Source: Cryptomeria japonica (lineage: Eukaryota > Streptophyta > Pinopsida > Cupressales > Cupressaceae). Taken from it: DNA of 64,000 nt. Under the pieces are notes generated by a model. That model did not search any database. It was not told where the DNA came from and was given only the letters and a program-made list of their open reading frames with translations. Positions within the stretch are counted from its first letter, which is position 1. Every line of letters begins with the position of its first letter. Both the position numbers and the translations under genes were made by a program. The stretch covers positions 211,520,997 to 211,584,996 of the forward strand of contig NC_081406.1 in the NCBI RefSeq assembly GCF_030272615.1, given 5' to 3'. Below are positions 12,575 to 23,681 of this stretch, in pieces.

Positions 12575-13482
12575 TGTTTGAAATCAGTAACACAGAGAGG
12601 GGGGGAGGGTGAATCAGTGTTATACCGAAATAAAAGATTTTAGCCTTAACAAAACATTTATTCACCAACCGGTATACTGGTATAAACATAATTGAAAGAA
12701 GTAATGCAACCAATAAGACAAACACATAAATGAGAACCATAATACACAAATTTATATGTGGAAAACCTCAAAGAGGAAAAACCACGGTGGGATTTGTGAC
12801 CCACAATATCAATTCATTGGCCATATGAAGAGATATTAAAATATATGATGGGCCTGCACTTGCAGGAAGGCTTACAGCATAGAGCACACTGCTCAATCAC
12901 AATAGGAGCCTCCCTAACTACATAACACACCAGACAATACTCCAAAGAATAGTGAACTGATAAGATAACATCTTCTATGCCAGAATATAGTTCCGGTTTA
13001 AATTCTATCTTTTCTTGTTAAAACACTAAACCTCTGTACTAGAATAACCCTTACAATGAATTCCTCACATACATAGTCTATCTGATATATTTCATATTAC
13101 ATTACATCCATATATCTATCCTATCATTATTCCAAAATGATCTAATCAATATCCCCTATACACCCTTTACAAATTTGTCTTATGTCAGCTTACAAGGATA
13201 TACACAATAACAGATTACATGTCAGCCATATAACATAAATGAATAAACATTAAAACAAGTTGTCGATGCCAGATCCAAGATGTGTCGCCCTCCAATACTG
13301 ATGACCTTTCATACCATGTCGGCCTGCACTACCAGTGACCAAAGAAATCTTCTATCCTGTTGGTGTTGGTGTAGAGTCTGTGAAGTGCCTACCGATACAC
13401 CATATGAAGCCGGAACCTAAAATCATGTTGCCATAAATGACAACATAATGAAACCTAACCAATAGAGTGTCAATTGACAACA
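12575..13482 (-). repeat. 5' LTR of element E
   Basis: About 908 bp in minus orientation. On the + strand it begins TGTTTGAAATC beside the PBS and carries the GGGGGGAGGGTGAATCAGT block and the conserved ATCCCACCGTGGTTTTTCCTC copia LTR motif (complement at about 12773-12795). The outer end is placed at 13482 because the minus-strand TGTTGTCAATTG resembles the family start TGTTGGCATT and because the gag frame of element G begins right after it. The matching 3' LTR is beyond the left edge, so the outer border is an inference. Confidence 0.72.
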
Positions 13483-14395
13483 TAATACAAGCAAAAAAAT
13501 TGTCTCCTAGGCCTCCAATGCCCTCATTTCTAGAGGCTCCTACCCAATAGTCTATTTTAGCTCCTATTTCGGTGGCTTCCACAAGCCATTTTCTCACACT
13601 TGTGCCATCTCCCTTATCTTTCAAAATTAAGGAAATATAGGCTTGTCTTGAGACTTGAATGCAAAAAATGATCAATCCATTACATCAGCAACTGCAAGGA
13701 TATGGAAATGAATTGGCCTTAGTCAAGAGAAAATTGCCACAAGCTAGCAACATGCCTTATCAATCCCAAAACCATAAATATCAACAACAAAGGCCTAATT
13801 TTCAAGGGCAGAACCAATGGAGCAATGCTAGGCCCTTGAATAGTTTAAATCCCACATTTGCAAGTACTTCAAAGGCACTAGTGCCAACACATGACAATCT
13901 TTCTCAGGAACAAGATTGTGTGTGTGCCATGCAACCAATCACAAAATCAAGCCTCATGTCAGAATGATGAGTTTTCTCAGGCCCTAGTAGCACAAGAGGA
14001 ACCAACAACATTAGGGCAGCAATAATTTGCTGATCTCAGTCATACATAGGGGGATACAAATTTCATGAATTGGCAAGATACTAATTTTTGTGGAATGAAT
14101 TAGGCAGGTGGGGACAATGGGGCCAACAACACAAGATCAAAAAGGAGGGCCATAGAACCTAGTGCTAATTTTGTAGAAGCAGGTCAGACTGCATCCATAG
14201 CTTAGGCCTCACAACCTATCCTATAGTCTTTAAAGCCAAAGAGAATGACTTGACACAAAAATTCAAGGAAGGAGAGCCACCTAAGGATCCTATAATATCA
14301 AAACTAGACCTACTCGCTACGAAGGTCCCTGCTAAGGCTTCCATCCCCTTTAACATTGTTGAATAGATGAAGAGGGCCAACCTCAATATATCAAT
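13483..14395 (+). pseudogene. gypsy gag C-terminal part (G)
   Basis: The frame is open from the E border except for TAG or TGA at expected Gln or Arg codons (for example about 13548, 13638 and 13656). It encodes PISVASTSHF, then NPLHQQLQGYGNELALVKR and a Gln/Asn-rich stretch (YQSQNHKYQQQRPNFQGQNQ, about 13760-13817). The composition and the GYGNEL-VKR block are typical of the nucleocapsid-proximal gag of Tat-type elements. No intact zinc knuckle is visible. The downstream part (13968-14395) is frameshifted and only weakly recognisable. Confidence 0.75.
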
Positions 14396-15047
14396 GTGGG
14401 ATGCTCTGGCTATCCCATCTCAAAGAAACCTACTTTAGGAAGCCATAAAGAAGATGGATATTGCAGAGGATACCACTCAAGGTTGCAAATCTTCAATTTC
14501 TACAAGCATAGTGCAGCCTTTGGAGGAAGAGAATTAAAAAAAATCAGTAAGCCTCCCCCTTTTTATCTGTCATTAATCATAGGAGATAAAATTCTCCATA
14601 ATTGCATGATAGATAGCAGGGCTAGTAGATCAGTTATGCCAAAAGAGATAGTTGACCACCTAGATATCAAGTATGAACCTATCACAAGAGGAGTTGTGCA
14701 ACTTGATGGCACATCAGTTTAGACTATGGGAGTCATTAAAAATTTGAATTTAACCTTGCATGCCTTCTCGGGTTGTAGTGTGCTGCAAGACATCTCAGTG
14801 ATCAACATGCATGCCTGCTTATTTTGCCATTTTTTTATCTAGGGAATTCACTTCCAAGAAAGGTGGCTACGTATATTCTAATTGGTCTCACATGTTTTTG
14901 AGGACAAGATATGACACCAAAGTAACCATTAGGGCCGAACCTGTTGCCAATGATCATATAGAGCCCTATGCCCCAAGTCTTATCAACATGAATTGTACTC
15001 TCCATGAGGAGAAAGAAGAAATTTTAGTAAGAGAGCCTACAACTTAG
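14396..15047 (+). pseudogene. gypsy retropepsin (G)
   Basis: Encodes LIIGDKILHNCMIDSRASRS, the retropepsin active-site region. The canonical D-S-G-A is D-S-R-A here (about 14610-14621), an active-site Gly to Arg change that should abolish activity. Downstream are GVVQLDGTSV, a TAG, LNLTLHAF and, after a shift, SREFTSKKGGYVYSNWSHMF with RTRYDTKVTI, the usual C-terminal part of Tat proteases. Stops at 14720 and 15045 are TAG. Confidence 0.82.
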
Positions 15048-15180
15048 TTGGATGAGGTTCCTAATTTCCTACTTGACAAGTGGGCAAATGCATTTCAGTT
15101 TGACCCCATTGATGAGGTTAACAATACAGACCTGGGTACATATTATATACATGAGGAAGATACCCCCATTCCCAATCTTG

Positions 15181-15640
15181 TTAAAGGAAGACCATGATAT
15201 GCATGGAATATGGGATATGTTATTTGATGGTTCAAGGAACATAAATGGTGTAGGAGTTGGTGTATTGCTGATTTCTCCTAAAAGTGAGAAATATTACTTT
15301 TCTTTGACTTCATTTTAGTTGCACTAACAATGTAGCTAAGTATGAAGCTCTGATTTTGGGTCTCCAAACAACATAGGGGAGAGGGATCAAATCTTTGAAG
15401 GTGCATGGAGATAGTGACTTGGTTGTAATTAAGATTAGGGCTTAGAGAACTACCAAGAAAAAACCTTATCAATTCCTATAAGCATAGAGCATGGGACCTA
15501 ATTGAGGGATTTGAGGCCTTCAATATTTCTAGTGTCCCTAGAAATCAAAATAAACATGATGACCGATTAGTAGCAATTGGATATCAACATGACATTCCAT
15601 CTCATGCTGCAGCAAAGAGAGAACTATAGACTAGACTTGT
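15181..15640 (+). pseudogene. archaeal-type RNase H domain (G), upstream of RT
   Basis: Encodes WDMLFDGSRNINGVGVGVLL (first catalytic Asp in FDGS, about 15212-15270), then NNVAKYEALILGL (Glu motif, about 15328) and VHGDSDLVV (Asp motif, about 15402), ending in a VPRNQNKHDD-like tail (about 15532-15560). These are the residues of the plant-type RNase H acquired by Tat gypsy elements. A frameshift near 15318 and several TAG codons break it. In published Tat elements this domain is usually described after the RT-RNase H. Here it lies between protease and RT. Confidence 0.82.
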
Positions 15641-15960
15641 GGTGATACTAGCATTGCTTGATATTGAAGTGAATTGGCAGGTCTTTGATTATGATCGACA
15701 AATTGTGAACTTTTGGAAAGACGAAGCAGAGTTCTCACATAAGAAGCAATGAATGTTGCAGGACTTGTATGGAGATCAAATCATGCAGCTCAGTTCTAAC
15801 AAGATTCCCAAGGGGTTGATCACCTTGGAGGGGATATTCAACTAGGATGATCAAATGAAAGGGAGAACAATGAACTTGGCCACCAAGAAAGGAGACTAAA
15901 AATCAATAGCCATGGCAGAAGGAAAAGCTCTAAATTTGGGAAAGGTATGTTCCTAATCTG
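15641..15960 (+). other. linker between RNase H and RT of G
   Basis: Translated in three frames this gives only scattered pieces of a Tat polyprotein (for example INWQVFDYDRQIVNFWKDEA-like residues near 15672-15730) with many stops. No separate domain is visible. Confidence 0.5.
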
Positions 15961-17340
15961 ATCAAGATACTTTTGTTAATCTCTATCAAGAGTATAATGA
16001 TATTTTTGCTTTTACCTATAAGGATCTAAAAGGGTTTGATCCTAGCCTATCTCAACATACCATAGAGTTAGATCCTAATGCTAAACCAGTTAGACAAAAG
16101 CAAATACCTATAAATACAAAATTGAGCCTTTGATGAGGAGAGAACTATCCAAGCTTATAGAATCTAGCATTATTTTTTCAATTAAATATTCTTCTTGGGT
16201 AGCCAATCTTGTTCCAATTAGAAAGAAAAACAAGGAAATCAGACTGTGTGTAGACTTTAGGAACCTCAACGGATCCCCCCTTAAAGATAATTATCCCCTT
16301 CCTTCCATGGAATAAATTTTAGCTAAATTAGTGGCTAAGAAAGAATTTCATTCTTGGACGGATACTCATGGTATAATTAGATCCTAGTCCAAGAATCTGA
16401 CCAATACAAGACTACATTCACAACTAAATGGGGCACTTATGCCTATTGTAAGATGACTTTTGGACTAACAAATGTAGGTGCAACTTTTCAGAGAGCCATG
16501 GATATGGCTTTTAAGGGACTATTAACAAAATTTCTACTAGTATATCTTGATGATACTACTATATACTCCAAACATGTGGCAGACCACTTTGCTCATCTTG
16601 AGAAAGTTTTCAAAAGGTGGAGGGAATATGGTGTGTCCTTGAACCCCAACAAGTGTGTATTTTCCACTGATCAGGGAAAACTACTTGGACACATTGTATC
16701 CAAAGATGGTCTAGACATAGACCTAGAGAGAGTGGAAGCCATTGTGTCTCTTCCACTCCACATCATAAGAAATGAATTCAGAGCTTCCTGGGTAGAATTA
16801 ACTTTGTTAGAAGGTTTATCCCAAACCTTACAACCTTGGTCAAGCCTCTCACAACCATGCTAAGGAAGGATTTTCCCTTCAAATGGACCAAGGAGGGGAA
16901 GGAGGGTTTTGATTAGATCAAATATGCCATTGCTCATGCTCCTTCCCTAGTAAATCCAAACTATGAAAAGGATTTCATCCTTTATACATTGGGTGGAGAT
17001 GCAAGTATATATGTTGTCCTAATAGAGTTAAATCAAGAAGGATTGGAGCAACCATTAGCCTTTTTTAGTGAAGGCCTAAAGGAATATGAACTTAGGTACA
17101 ACTATGTGGAAAAGTAGGTCATCATAATTGTGAGAGCACTGAAAATTTCAGACACATGCTCTCAAACAGCAAGATTCAACTCCTAGTCCCACATGCCAGT
17201 GTTAAGGATTTCCTTCTCAACAAGGATAAGGGTGAGAAGAGAAATGGATGGATCAATATGGTCATGGTGTGTGAACTTGGCACCAAAATCACTAGGTTAG
17301 TGAGGGGAAGAGGACTCTATGAGTAGTTCAATTCATCTTT
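15961..17340 (+). pseudogene. gypsy reverse transcriptase and RNase H (G)
   Basis: Upstream of RT is DLKGFDPSLSQHTIELDP (about 16024). RT itself shows VANLVPIRKKNKEIRLCVDF (about 16198), then DNYPLPSME, then FGLTNVGATFQRAMD (about 16456) and the catalytic YLDD at about 16542-16556, followed by GHIVSKDGL. RNase H is recognisable from FILYTLGGDASIYVVLIELN (about 16977; the usual ASxxAIGAVLxQ) through EQPLAFFSEGLKEYELRYN (about 17048). The second RT motif is frameshifted at about 16100-16130 and at 16310-16450. Stops are mainly TAG. Dead copy. Confidence 0.87.
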
Positions 17341-18419
17341 TGGGAAAGAATCAGAGACCTCCCTCTTGCTGCAAGAAGAAGAACAAGTTGATAACAAGGG
17401 AGATGCACAAACTGGTTGGTTGGAAGTTATGTCTATCTTCTTAAAGAATGGTAGCTATGTTTCTCACTTTGATAGAACCAAGAGAAGGCATCTCAGAATG
17501 CAGTCCATCCCCTATGCCTTAGTGGATGGTATATTATTCAAAAGAAGCCTGGATGGTGTCTTGTTGAGGTACATCGATGGAGATCAGTTTGGCAGGTTGT
17601 TAGAGGAATTTTATAATGGGCCCTTTGGTGGCCATTTATTAGCCAAAACTATAGCTATGAAGATCATGAGAGCAGGCTATTATGTGCCTTTTCTATTCAA
17701 TTATTCTCATAAATGGGTTAGATAGTGCAAAGAATGTGCACTTTTTGCAGGAAAGCAAGGGTTAGTTGCCCTTCCTCTTCATCCCATTTCAACTGATAAA
17801 CCCTTTTGCACAATGGGGGCTTGATTTCATTGTCCCTATCAATCCAATGTCAAGTGTAGGACACAAGTGGATTTTGGCTGCCACAGACTATTTCACAAGG
17901 TGGACAGAGGCTATTGCTTTGAAGGAAGCAACCAAGAATTCAGTAGTTCAATTCCTTTAGGGGATTGCAACTAGGTTTGGAGCCCCTTCCACCATCATAT
18001 CATGAAATGCCAAGGCCTTTGTGGGATCTCAAAATAGTCTATGGGAAATCCAACATGATGTGTTTCTAAAAACATCATCAAATTATCCCTAGGGAAATGT
18101 CTTAGCTGAGTCCTCTAACAAAAATCTCATCAAAATTATCAAGAGGACTCTTGAAGATAATCAAAGGTCATCGCACCTCAAATTGGGAACAACCCTATGA
18201 GATGATAAGATTACCCCCAAGAGAGATTTGGGTAATTCTCCTTTCACAATAGTATATGGGAGGGAAGCTAGGTTTCCCCTATTCCTTGAATTGACATCCT
18301 TGGACTTGGCACATCAGTTAGAAGAATTAGTGAATAAATGTACAATTGAACATAGCCAATTGCAAGAAGGAAAAATAGTTTTTGACAAGAGTGTAAATGA
18401 TATAGTGGTGATATATTAG
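17341..18419 (+). pseudogene. gypsy integrase (G)
   Basis: The zinc-binding HHCC domain appears as GGHLLAKTIAMKIMRAGYYV, then SHKWVR-(TAG)-CKECALFAGKQG (about 17625-17760). The core has WGLDFIVPINPMSS (first Asp, about 17815) and LAESSNKNLIKIIKR (catalytic Glu, about 18103). The second Asp region reads IIS-(TGA)-NAKAF, so the Asp of the usual SDNAKAF is lost. FTIVYGREARFPLFLEL (about 18244) is the usual end of the core. After LAHQLEEL (about 18330) the sequence no longer looks like gypsy integrase, which may mark an old junction. Confidence 0.85.
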
Positions 18420-19099
18420 TTTTATCATCAATGGCCTTTATCCACCAAAGATATTTAGGTTCAAATAGACATGTTGGAAGCAAAAATTGTATAGTTGTCT
18501 TGTACTATAGATTTGAAGAAGGATGTAGATGGAAATGGTAGAGTGCAAATAGATATTTGTATATGAAGTTTAAAATGCTAACTGATCAAAAGAAAAATAT
18601 TAAGTCACAATTTGGTCATATGAGAGACATTGTAGAATTGTATGTCATGACCATAGCGAGACTTCTTGTAGACTCTCAAAAGTTGGGTCAATTAGTGAAG
18701 GCTCCAAGTAGTTGCAATGAGGTAGAGGATCTTATTTTGAATATTTAACATCAACACAACATTTTAACCTCTATAGAAAATGATTGGAAGACCAATTGGT
18801 CTCATCTCAAGTTTCTTTACAAGGGAATTATGCCCCCAACAATGTAGAATCCTTAATTTTGTCAGTAAGACAATTTATTCCTATACATACATATGTGTAT
18901 AAGTAGAAGGTTTGTGAAATATAGTTCTGGTTTTCAATTTTTTTCATACTCTAAGGGGGAGTTGTATATAATCATTGAGCTTGTGTTATGGAAATTCCTT
19001 TTTCCTTTGATGTCAAAGGGGGAGAGAATTTATTATCGAGTAATATGATAATAGTTTGGAGTTGACACAAGTGTTGCCATCAATGAAAAAGGGGGAGAT
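18420..19099 (+). other. unassigned 3' region with coiled-coil frame and two purine tracts
   Basis: A 63-codon frame (18557-18748) of coiled-coil character follows the integrase but has no recognisable domain. Two purine tracts come next: TGATGTCAAAGGGGGAGAG at about 19009-19027 and AAAAGGGGGAGAT at 19087-19099, the second touching TGTTGCAAAT. This doubled tract is the same arrangement as in copia-type elements F, B and A, so this stretch may belong to a pol-less or copia-type element joined to G by an old rearrangement. Confidence 0.5.
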
Positions 19100-20371
19100 T
19101 GTTGCAAATATAATTTTGTGTTTGAATAAAGGAAAAACATTTTGTGAGGGTAAATGGTTAGTTTAATTCAAATTAATATAAGAACATTCATTTAATATAA
19201 ATAAAAATTCTACCTTCACAAATTTTCACTTACTCCTTGGATTGTACCTTTGATGAAGCCAAGGATGTGTCCCTCCTTTGCTCGATTGGATTGGTCCTTG
19301 GTGGGGATGTGGAATTCTCTCCACTACACAACAACAATGCAAGATATTTTATGGATGGATTGAGGAATGACAAAATGGGTAAGTATGGAGAAAATTAACT
19401 ATAGTGTAGATTCTATGAGGATGATTCTAAGCACAAAGGAGAAGAATAAGATTGCATGAAATTGAGATATGGAAATGAGGGGAGGAGACCCCAATTTATA
19501 GATTTAAGAAGACTGAAATGAAGGGCCAAGATTAATTTGAAATGGAGGGTGATGATTGAATGAAAGTGATGGGAAGGATTGAGAGGACATGGTGCGGAGA
19601 CCAAGAGATTTTCCATAAAGGCATTTGTTGTCTCCACACTCCTCTAGGTGAATGGGGAAGATATTCCTAGGAACCTTGGAAGATTAAGAGGAATTTGAAA
19701 TTCTTTGGGATGGGATAAGGGAATTAAAAATTTCCAAATAGAAGATTGAATGGGGAAAATAAATAAGAAAAGGAATTTAAAACTCCCTAGGAAGAGAGGG
19801 CATGCAAATGTGTAAAGGATGTGAAATCCTTTGGCATGACCAAATTAGGTGCATTTAAGGTTTCGAAGGTGAGAGGGGAAAGCCATTTATGGCAAAGAGT
19901 TGACTTACTCCTAATCATGGTGATTAGGATTGTGCAAATGATCAAGGGGAGACTAGGTGGGTTAATGAGAGATTAGAGAGCAAGTGGATAAGTTTAGAGG
20001 ATTTGACAAGAGGAGAGAAAATGAGTGGAGGAATTTAAAATTGAGGAATAATGATAATCAGGCTTCTAGAAGAATTAATTAGGCTAAGTGAGGATTAGAA
20101 GAAGTAATTTGTAGGAATCACACGATTTTAAGTTAATTAATTAAAATTAATTAACTAAAAGAGGTTTATAAGAATAAATGATTTAGAGGACTTTAGAAGA
20201 ATGGATAAATGATTAACTTATTGACAAATTAATTATCAGGCTATAGTGATAAAATTAATTAAATTTAATTAATAAATTTTGAGAGGAATAAGGGTAACAT
20301 AATTGAATAAATTAGTTATGTAGAAAGGATAAATTAATTAAATATTTAATTTAATTAATTTTAGACATCTA
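19100..20371 (+). repeat. candidate LTR after the PPT at 19087-19099
   Basis: Begins TGTTGCAAAT exactly after a PPT. A possible end is GACATCTACA at 20371, which would give about 1.27 kb. No second copy is present in the window, so the right border is only a guess. The stretch is non-coding and AT-rich, with TTAATTAA-type palindromic runs at about 20128-20350. Confidence 0.4.
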
Positions 20372-21274
20372 CATTTTGCCCCTCTTTTACACAGATAAAA
20401 TTGGTGGTGGGTAAAAGACAGAAGATGATGCCCCAACATGAATACATGGGTGGTATATGCCCCCTCAAGAATTTAACCGGGGATTTTTTAGAATTTTTTT
20501 TGAGAAAATTCTCGAAAAGAAGAAATTTATGAGAGAGAAAAGGAGGAGAGAAAAAGAGGAGACTATAAAATTTGGAAGGAAAAGGGACGTGGATGAGGAA
20601 GGGGTGAGAAAGAGAGTCAAGGGAGGCCATATATAAGCCACATTGGGCCCAAGGAGGGGTCATTGTCATAGACATAGTTCACAAAACCTAGAGAGAGAAA
20701 AGTACCCTAGAGCTATGGATCGCATTCCTCGCCACAAGCATCACATAGAGAGAGTCCAACTACACCAATAACAATGTGAGTATGGGCCACCAGTATGTAC
20801 CTTAACCTAAACCTATCATTTTGTAGATTATCATTTATCAGGGTATTAAATAAGGGTAGGAAATTTATCATGGTGTAGACGTCAATCACCATTTTGGCAT
20901 CTATGCAAGGGATCAATGCCTACGTGGATGATCCCTTCCCGCATAGACAATCTATGTCTGCATAAATGTTGATTAGGTGATCAATGTCTCTGATTATGGA
21001 GAAGGGAAAAAAAGGGGAAGAAACTATGGAATGTCATCTCTATTTTGTAGAACAACATAGGGAATGCGGTTTCGATATCTCCGCCTAATGGAAAATTTCA
21101 TCTCTACCTAGGGAGAAAAAGAGGACAAAAAAGAGAAATGGCTAGGAATCAGGGGGAAACATGGGGACAATGAGATGTCTCAGGTGTAGAAGTAGGCAAG
21201 AATAGGCTTATAAAATAACTAATGAGGTAGTTTGATTGGATGCAGAAGAAGTTAGATGCTCTAGACTCACGAGA
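20372..21274 (+). promoter_or_regulatory. presumed promoter and 5' leader of the PMD pseudogene
   Basis: A TATA box context, CCATATATAAGCC, is at about 20627-20639. It is followed by the transcript-start-like stretch CACAAAACCTAGAGAGAG at about 20681-20698 and an ATG at 20716 that opens only 18 codons before TAA. From 20734 to about 21274 no long frame exists; it may be intron or decayed exon. The element or gene this leader belongs to is not certain. Confidence 0.4.
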
Positions 21275-23115
21275 GTATTAGCCTCCCATTGATGGCATTA
21301 TATAGGAAGCTCGAAGGAGCAAAGCAAGTCACACTAAAATTTCTAGGATTCAAATATGTAGGGTGATGGGCTTGGATTCGTGCACACACAACCATGATGA
21401 CAACATTAGTTGAGAGGTGAAATAGTGAGACTTGTTCTTTCCACCTACCTACAGGTGAGGCTAATATCACCCTCGATGTATGGTGGATCCTGAAGGTTTT
21501 GATTAGAGGCATGATTCCCGAGCACCGATTGGATCATGATGACTACTTGAGGTGGTTATGTGAGTGTGATGATCTTCCTAAGGATAGGACAAGGATGGTG
21601 TTCCAAAGGGTGATGGAGAGACAGAGAGGGATTCCTCATCTAGTACTATTCATCTATGAGTTGATTAGTGGGTAGGTGATGCCCAATTCGAGTGGGCATG
21701 AATTTTCTATCGAGTGGAGAAGATGTTTATATTACATGCTCAAGGATGGGATACAATATGCTTGGAGTGTAGCAATGCTAGCAAAGTTGTACTATGATAT
21801 GCATATATGTGTACCGAGTTATAAGAACCTCAACACTGACATCACATTGTTATATATCTAGGCATGGGAGCATATTGTAGTGACGTGACCGCTAGGAGTG
21901 CAAGACCAGAGGCCCCAATATCCATACACTGACAGGTACAAGGGGTTGCTGCATTATACCCAAGTTGGTGCTTGCTAGTTTTGGAGATGGATCCTTAATG
22001 AGATGATAGTGTTTACATGGTGACCATTTAGAGACTCTGAGCATTGGAGGCATGATTATATGTTAGTGTGGGTGTAGAGTGAGTGCTGGTTGTTTGGTAG
22101 GAGGATCCATGTCATTGAACATTATATACCATATTGGGTTACTAGTCAGTTTGGGCTTCGATAGGACATTATCAGGTACGAGTGCACACATTTATGCATC
22201 ACTAGGGAGGATTCCAAATGGGGAGATGTTATGGTTCCATTTGCGGTACACTTGAGCTCAATAGGGGTAGATATGGCTCCATAGGATGAGAGGAAAGATG
22301 TTGGGGATGTTCCTGGTTGCACAAGTGCATATGTCGCATGGTGGGAGACACATAGGGTTGTTGAATTGTCAGTGTCAAGGGGTTTGCAAGAGGATGAGAG
22401 GAGACCAGGAATGTAGGAGATAGTGGGAGGATAGGTAGATATGGATAGAGAGGGAGAGGCAACAAGAGGGGCTAGGGGTTGGTGATAGATGCCAAGGAGG
22501 AGAGGGGGTGATAGATATTGGGGGTGGATGTACCATTACAAGTGCAGGATTTGATAGGATAGCTCAAGGCACCTAGAGGAGAGGAGGAAGCCGAGGGGGG
22601 AGGAGAGTTGATGGATATACCGGTAGGGGGGAGATATGGATAGGAGGATGGAGAGAAGGAACAAGAGGGTAGACGATAGGTGTCATAGGCCATTTTGGAG
22701 AGAGATACTGAGAGAGCCCAAGTGTAGAGTCTATAGGATCAGTTGGTAGTAGATAAGTAGAGGGCTAATTAGGAGATGGAGAGGGCATAGATCCTATAGG
22801 GGGAGTTATATAGGGTCAAAGAGTAGGGGGATGCATTGTGGAAGGATGTAGTGGAAGCTATCTTAGAGCGAGATAGTTTGAGGATAGAGGCAAAAATGAC
22901 CTCATAGTTACTAGAGGCTTCTAGGAGTGGGGGAGCTATTGGACAACTTAGGGAGGAGATGTAGAGGAAGGATGAGGATCTTGAGACTCTTTGAGATAGG
23001 ATGAACAGGGCTGAGGCAAAGTCAGTTAGACTTCGGGGAGAGAGAGATGTGGCATGACAACTGCTAATTCCAGGAGGTTTGGGCCCAATTTTGGTAGAGG
23101 TGACAGGCTCATGAT
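21275..23115 (+). pseudogene. plant mobile domain (PMD) protein with coiled-coil tail, decayed
   Basis: The frame around 21275-22440 encodes the PMD signature: WAWIRAHTTMMTTLVER, a Trp now TGA (21418), SETCSFHLPTGEANITLDVW, then YLRWLC, IEWRRCLYYML, WRWILNEMIVFTW and HYIPYWVTSQFGLR. The last corresponds to the RRQFG-type motif near the C-terminus of PMD proteins. PMD occurs in MAIN/MAIL-type host proteins and has been spread by plant transposons. From about 22760 to 23115 a Glu/Arg-rich coiled coil follows (QLREEM, ERDSLRIEAKM). Stops at 21673, 21860 and elsewhere are TAG at expected Gln codons. I cannot tell whether this was a host gene copy or part of a transposon. Confidence 0.75.
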
Positions 23116-23681
23116 AACACATTGATAGATTAGCATGTGAGGTGCAACATTATAGAGATTTATATCATTAGGTGGTGCCAAGAGCTCAAAGAGATCCCTC
23201 CTACACAAAGAGTACCAGGTCACATAGGGCCCAGAGTCGACAACTAGGTGGGTCCATTGGGATGAGGGCACCACCTATAGGAGGACCTTCTAGTGGAGTA
23301 GACAGAGTGAACACTGGCTAGTGCTCCACTTGATATATGTGTAATATGTTTGACCCCTAAGGGATATCATTGTACTATGATTGGACACTATGATTTTTGA
23401 TATATATGTGAGATGGGATGCATTTTTGGTGGTACATATGTGTACTTTATTATGGAGTGTTTATGGAATTTATTATGGATATGTGTTGGATGATGATTTT
23501 GATTTGATGATTATGATGATGCTTATGTTTTGACATGTTTTGTGATGTAGGATGGATGCTTATATGATATGTATGCATTTTTATGATTATGATGTTGCTA
23601 ACACATTGTGGATGCAAGATGCATGCGACTTACGTGATATGTGTGATTAAGTTATGATTATGCCTTAAATTATAATGCATA
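23116..23681. other. AT-rich 3' flank with TGATTATGA-like simple sequence
   Basis: Non-coding downstream sequence of the PMD pseudogene, rich in short GATTATGATGAT-like repeats (about 23495-23665). Similar AT-rich ATGATTATGA sequence continues in 31506-31579 and after 56820, consistent with one original region split by C and A. The TSD of C (GCATA) is at 23677-23681. Confidence 0.6.

Larger units (their letters stand above)
13483..18330 (+). mobile_element. Ty3/gypsy element G (Tat-like), decayed internal region
   Basis: The order of recognisable domains is gag C-terminus, retropepsin, archaeal-type RNase H, RT, RNase H, integrase. Integrase after RT is the gypsy order, and the archaeal-type RNase H is a mark of the Tat branch. 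E cut into its gag at 13483, so the 5' LTR and gag start must lie left of the window. Similarity to gypsy integrase fades near 18330. Every domain contains stops, mostly TAG at expected Gln codons, which makes G one of the oldest layers here. Confidence 0.88.

Noticed and set aside
13352-13675. 107-codon minus-strand frame across the E LTR border
   Set aside because: It spans the LTR of E and the gag of G. The plus-strand reading is the recognisable gag, so this frame is a shadow.
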